From the NCBI GenBank assembly GCA_002353635.1, contig DEKA01000029.1, forward strand, positions 36,073-43,082: a stretch of DNA of 7,010 nt, read 5' to 3'. Within the stretch, counting starts at the first letter, position 1; the number at the start of each line of letters is the position of its first letter. The notes under the pieces are model-generated. The model was not told the DNA's origin. It did no database searches and was given only the letters and a program-made list of their open reading frames with translations. Source of the DNA: Lachnospiraceae bacterium UBA2734. GTDB taxonomy: Bacteria > Bacillota > Clostridia > Lachnospirales > Lachnospiraceae. A program made the position numbers and the translations under genes. Of the stretch, positions 5,885-7,010 are shown piece after piece.

Positions 5885-7010
5885 ATGGAAGAGCTGAATG
5901 GGTATGTCACCCAGATCATTTATCACAACAGTGCCAATTCTTATACAGTTTTCTCTGTCAATACCGATGAAGGCGAGATCACATGCACCGGCATTGTGCC
6001 TGCTGTGGCGGAAGGAGAGAGCTGCCGGGTCGAGGGAGAATTCGTTGAACACCCTGTGTACGGCGCACAGATGAAGGTATCCGTGTATGAACCTGTGGCG
6101 CCCAAAGGGCGCGAGGCAGTTCTCCGCTATCTCTCCTCAGGTGCCATAAAGGGCATCGGAGAGGCACTCGCAAGGAGAATTGTCAAGAAGTTCGGCGATG
6201 ACACAATGCGGATTCTTGATGAGGAACCGGAGCGGCTCGCCGAGGTGAAGGGGATCAGCGAGAACGGCGCGCGGGAGATCGGCGCACAGCTCGAAGACAG
6301 ACGGGATCTGCGGGATGCCCTGCTCTTTCTGCAGCAGTTCGGCATCTCAAACCGACAGGCAATTCGCATCTATGAGCGGTATGGGAGCAGCATTTATGAG
6401 ATTCTGAAAAAGAATCCTTACAGACTGGCGGGAGAAGTCAGGGGAATCGGTTTTCGGAAGGCGGATGAGATTGCAAAGCGGACGGGACTGCAGCAGGATT
6501 CGGACTGCAGAATCCGGAGCGGCCTCCTGTATGTTCTTGAATCGGCGCTGTATGAGGGCAGCACCTGCCTTCCGCGCAGTATTCTTCTGCAGACGGCGTC
6601 CACTCTCCTGCAGGTGCCTGAAGAGAACATAAGTCTCCAGCTGGACAATCTGACCATGGACCGGCAGACGGTGATCAGACAGGAGGGCTCGGGCGAGCCG
6701 ATGGTCTACAGCACGAATGCCTACCGGGCGGAGCAGGAGACTGCCGTGCAGATCCTGCGCCTTAAGGGAGCACTTTCCCTTGGGGCATCAGAAGAGGCAG
6801 TCCTTGATGGAATAAAGGAGATTGAGGAACAGGAAAATATAGTCCTCGACGAACTGCAGAGAAAGGCCGTGCTGGAGGCAGTGACGGAGAATGTCTTTCT
6901 GCTGACAGGAGGCCCGGGCACGGGAAAGACGACGGCGATCAATACGATCATCCGTTTCCTCCGGAAAGAGGGGAAGACGGTGCTGCTGGCGGCGCCCACC
7001 GGGCGCGCGG
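5885..7010 (+). CDS. recD2: ATP-dependent DNA helicase RecD2 (RecD/TraA family), 3'-truncated by the window edge
   Basis: RecD2 is a 5'-3' superfamily 1B helicase that acts without RecBC and is linked to repair and replication-fork stability in Firmicutes and Deinococcus. The frame is open from 5885 to the last base: 375 codons, about half of the usual 720-780 residues. Residues 1-70 form the N-terminal OB-like region (GYVTQIIYHNSANSYTVFSV). Helix-hairpin-helix segments follow: LSSGAIKGIGEALARRIV (83-100), LAEVKGISENGAREI (118-132), FGISNRQAIRIYERYG (152-167) and VRGIGFRKADEIAKRTG (185-201). The helicase core starts near 330 with LDELQRKAV, then Walker A GGPGTGKT (342-349) and motif Ia LLAAPTGRA at the very end. 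The N-terminal HhH block separates RecD2 from RecBCD-type RecD. Motifs II-VI are outside the window. It is separated from mreB by a strong terminator, and no convincing promoter is visible in between. Family assignment is very secure. Confidence 0.96.
   Translation, partial: MEELNGYVTQIIYHNSANSYTVFSVNTDEGEITCTGIVPAVAEGESCRVEGEFVEHPVYGAQMKVSVYEPVAPKGREAVLRYLSSGAIKGIGEALARRIVKKFGDDTMRILDEEPERLAEVKGISENGAREIGAQLEDRRDLRDALLFLQQFGISNRQAIRIYERYGSSIYEILKKNPYRLAGEVRGIGFRKADEIAKRTGLQQDSDCRIRSGLLYVLESALYEGSTCLPRSILLQTASTLLQVPEENISLQLDNLTMDRQTVIRQEGSGEPMVYSTNAYRAEQETAVQILRLKGALSLGASEEAVLDGIKEIEEQENIVLDELQRKAVLEAVTENVFLLTGGPGTGKTTAINTIIRFLRKEGKTVLLAAPTGRA

Noticed and set aside
1..7010. A novel defence, mobile or otherwise undescribed system
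   Set aside because: All four genes are recognised core genes with intact motifs. There are no insertion sequence ends, attachment sites, repeat arrays, tRNAs or unassigned proteins; the non-coding gaps are under 175 bases each.

Overview
This window looks like ordinary chromosomal core sequence from a low-to-mid-GC Firmicute. It is most likely a Clostridia member of the Lachnospiraceae type with fairly high GC for that group, probably mid-50s percent by eye. The basis is the uvrB-uvrA gene order, a Gram-positive MreB/Mbl-type protein, a RecD2 helicase in place of an enterobacterial RecD, purine-rich Shine-Dalgarno sites, and the wording of the protein sequences. The taxonomic call is an inference from remembered family sequences, not from a search.

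There are four genes, all on the + strand. (1) Bases 1-1565 are the 3' three-quarters of uvrB, cut by the window start. (2) After one base comes complete uvrA (1567-4542), almost certainly co-transcribed with uvrB. (3) A 170-base gap (4543-4712) carries two weak promoter candidates, an inverted repeat and a set of overlapping hairpins. It leads to a complete mreB/mbl-family gene (4713-5711). (4) A strong intrinsic terminator (5730-5780) closes that unit. A further gap of about 100 bases then leads to recD2 (start 5885), which runs off the right edge just after helicase motif Ia. The recD2 reading frame is open to the last base.

UvrA and UvrB are the damage-recognition and damage-verification proteins of nucleotide excision repair. 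RecD2 is a 5'-3' helicase tied to DNA repair and replication-fork maintenance. MreB is an actin-like filament protein that directs side-wall peptidoglycan synthesis. Three of the four genes are therefore DNA maintenance genes, with one cell-shape gene between them and no mreC or mreD beside it in the window.

I found no mobile element, CRISPR array, RNA gene, prophage, toxin-antitoxin or defence system, and no evidence of a previously undescribed system. The observations worth checking are modest: the mreB leader and its control region, the lone mreB among repair genes, an N-terminal extension of UvrA, an internal in-frame direct repeat in uvrA, and how recD2 is expressed downstream of a strong terminator.
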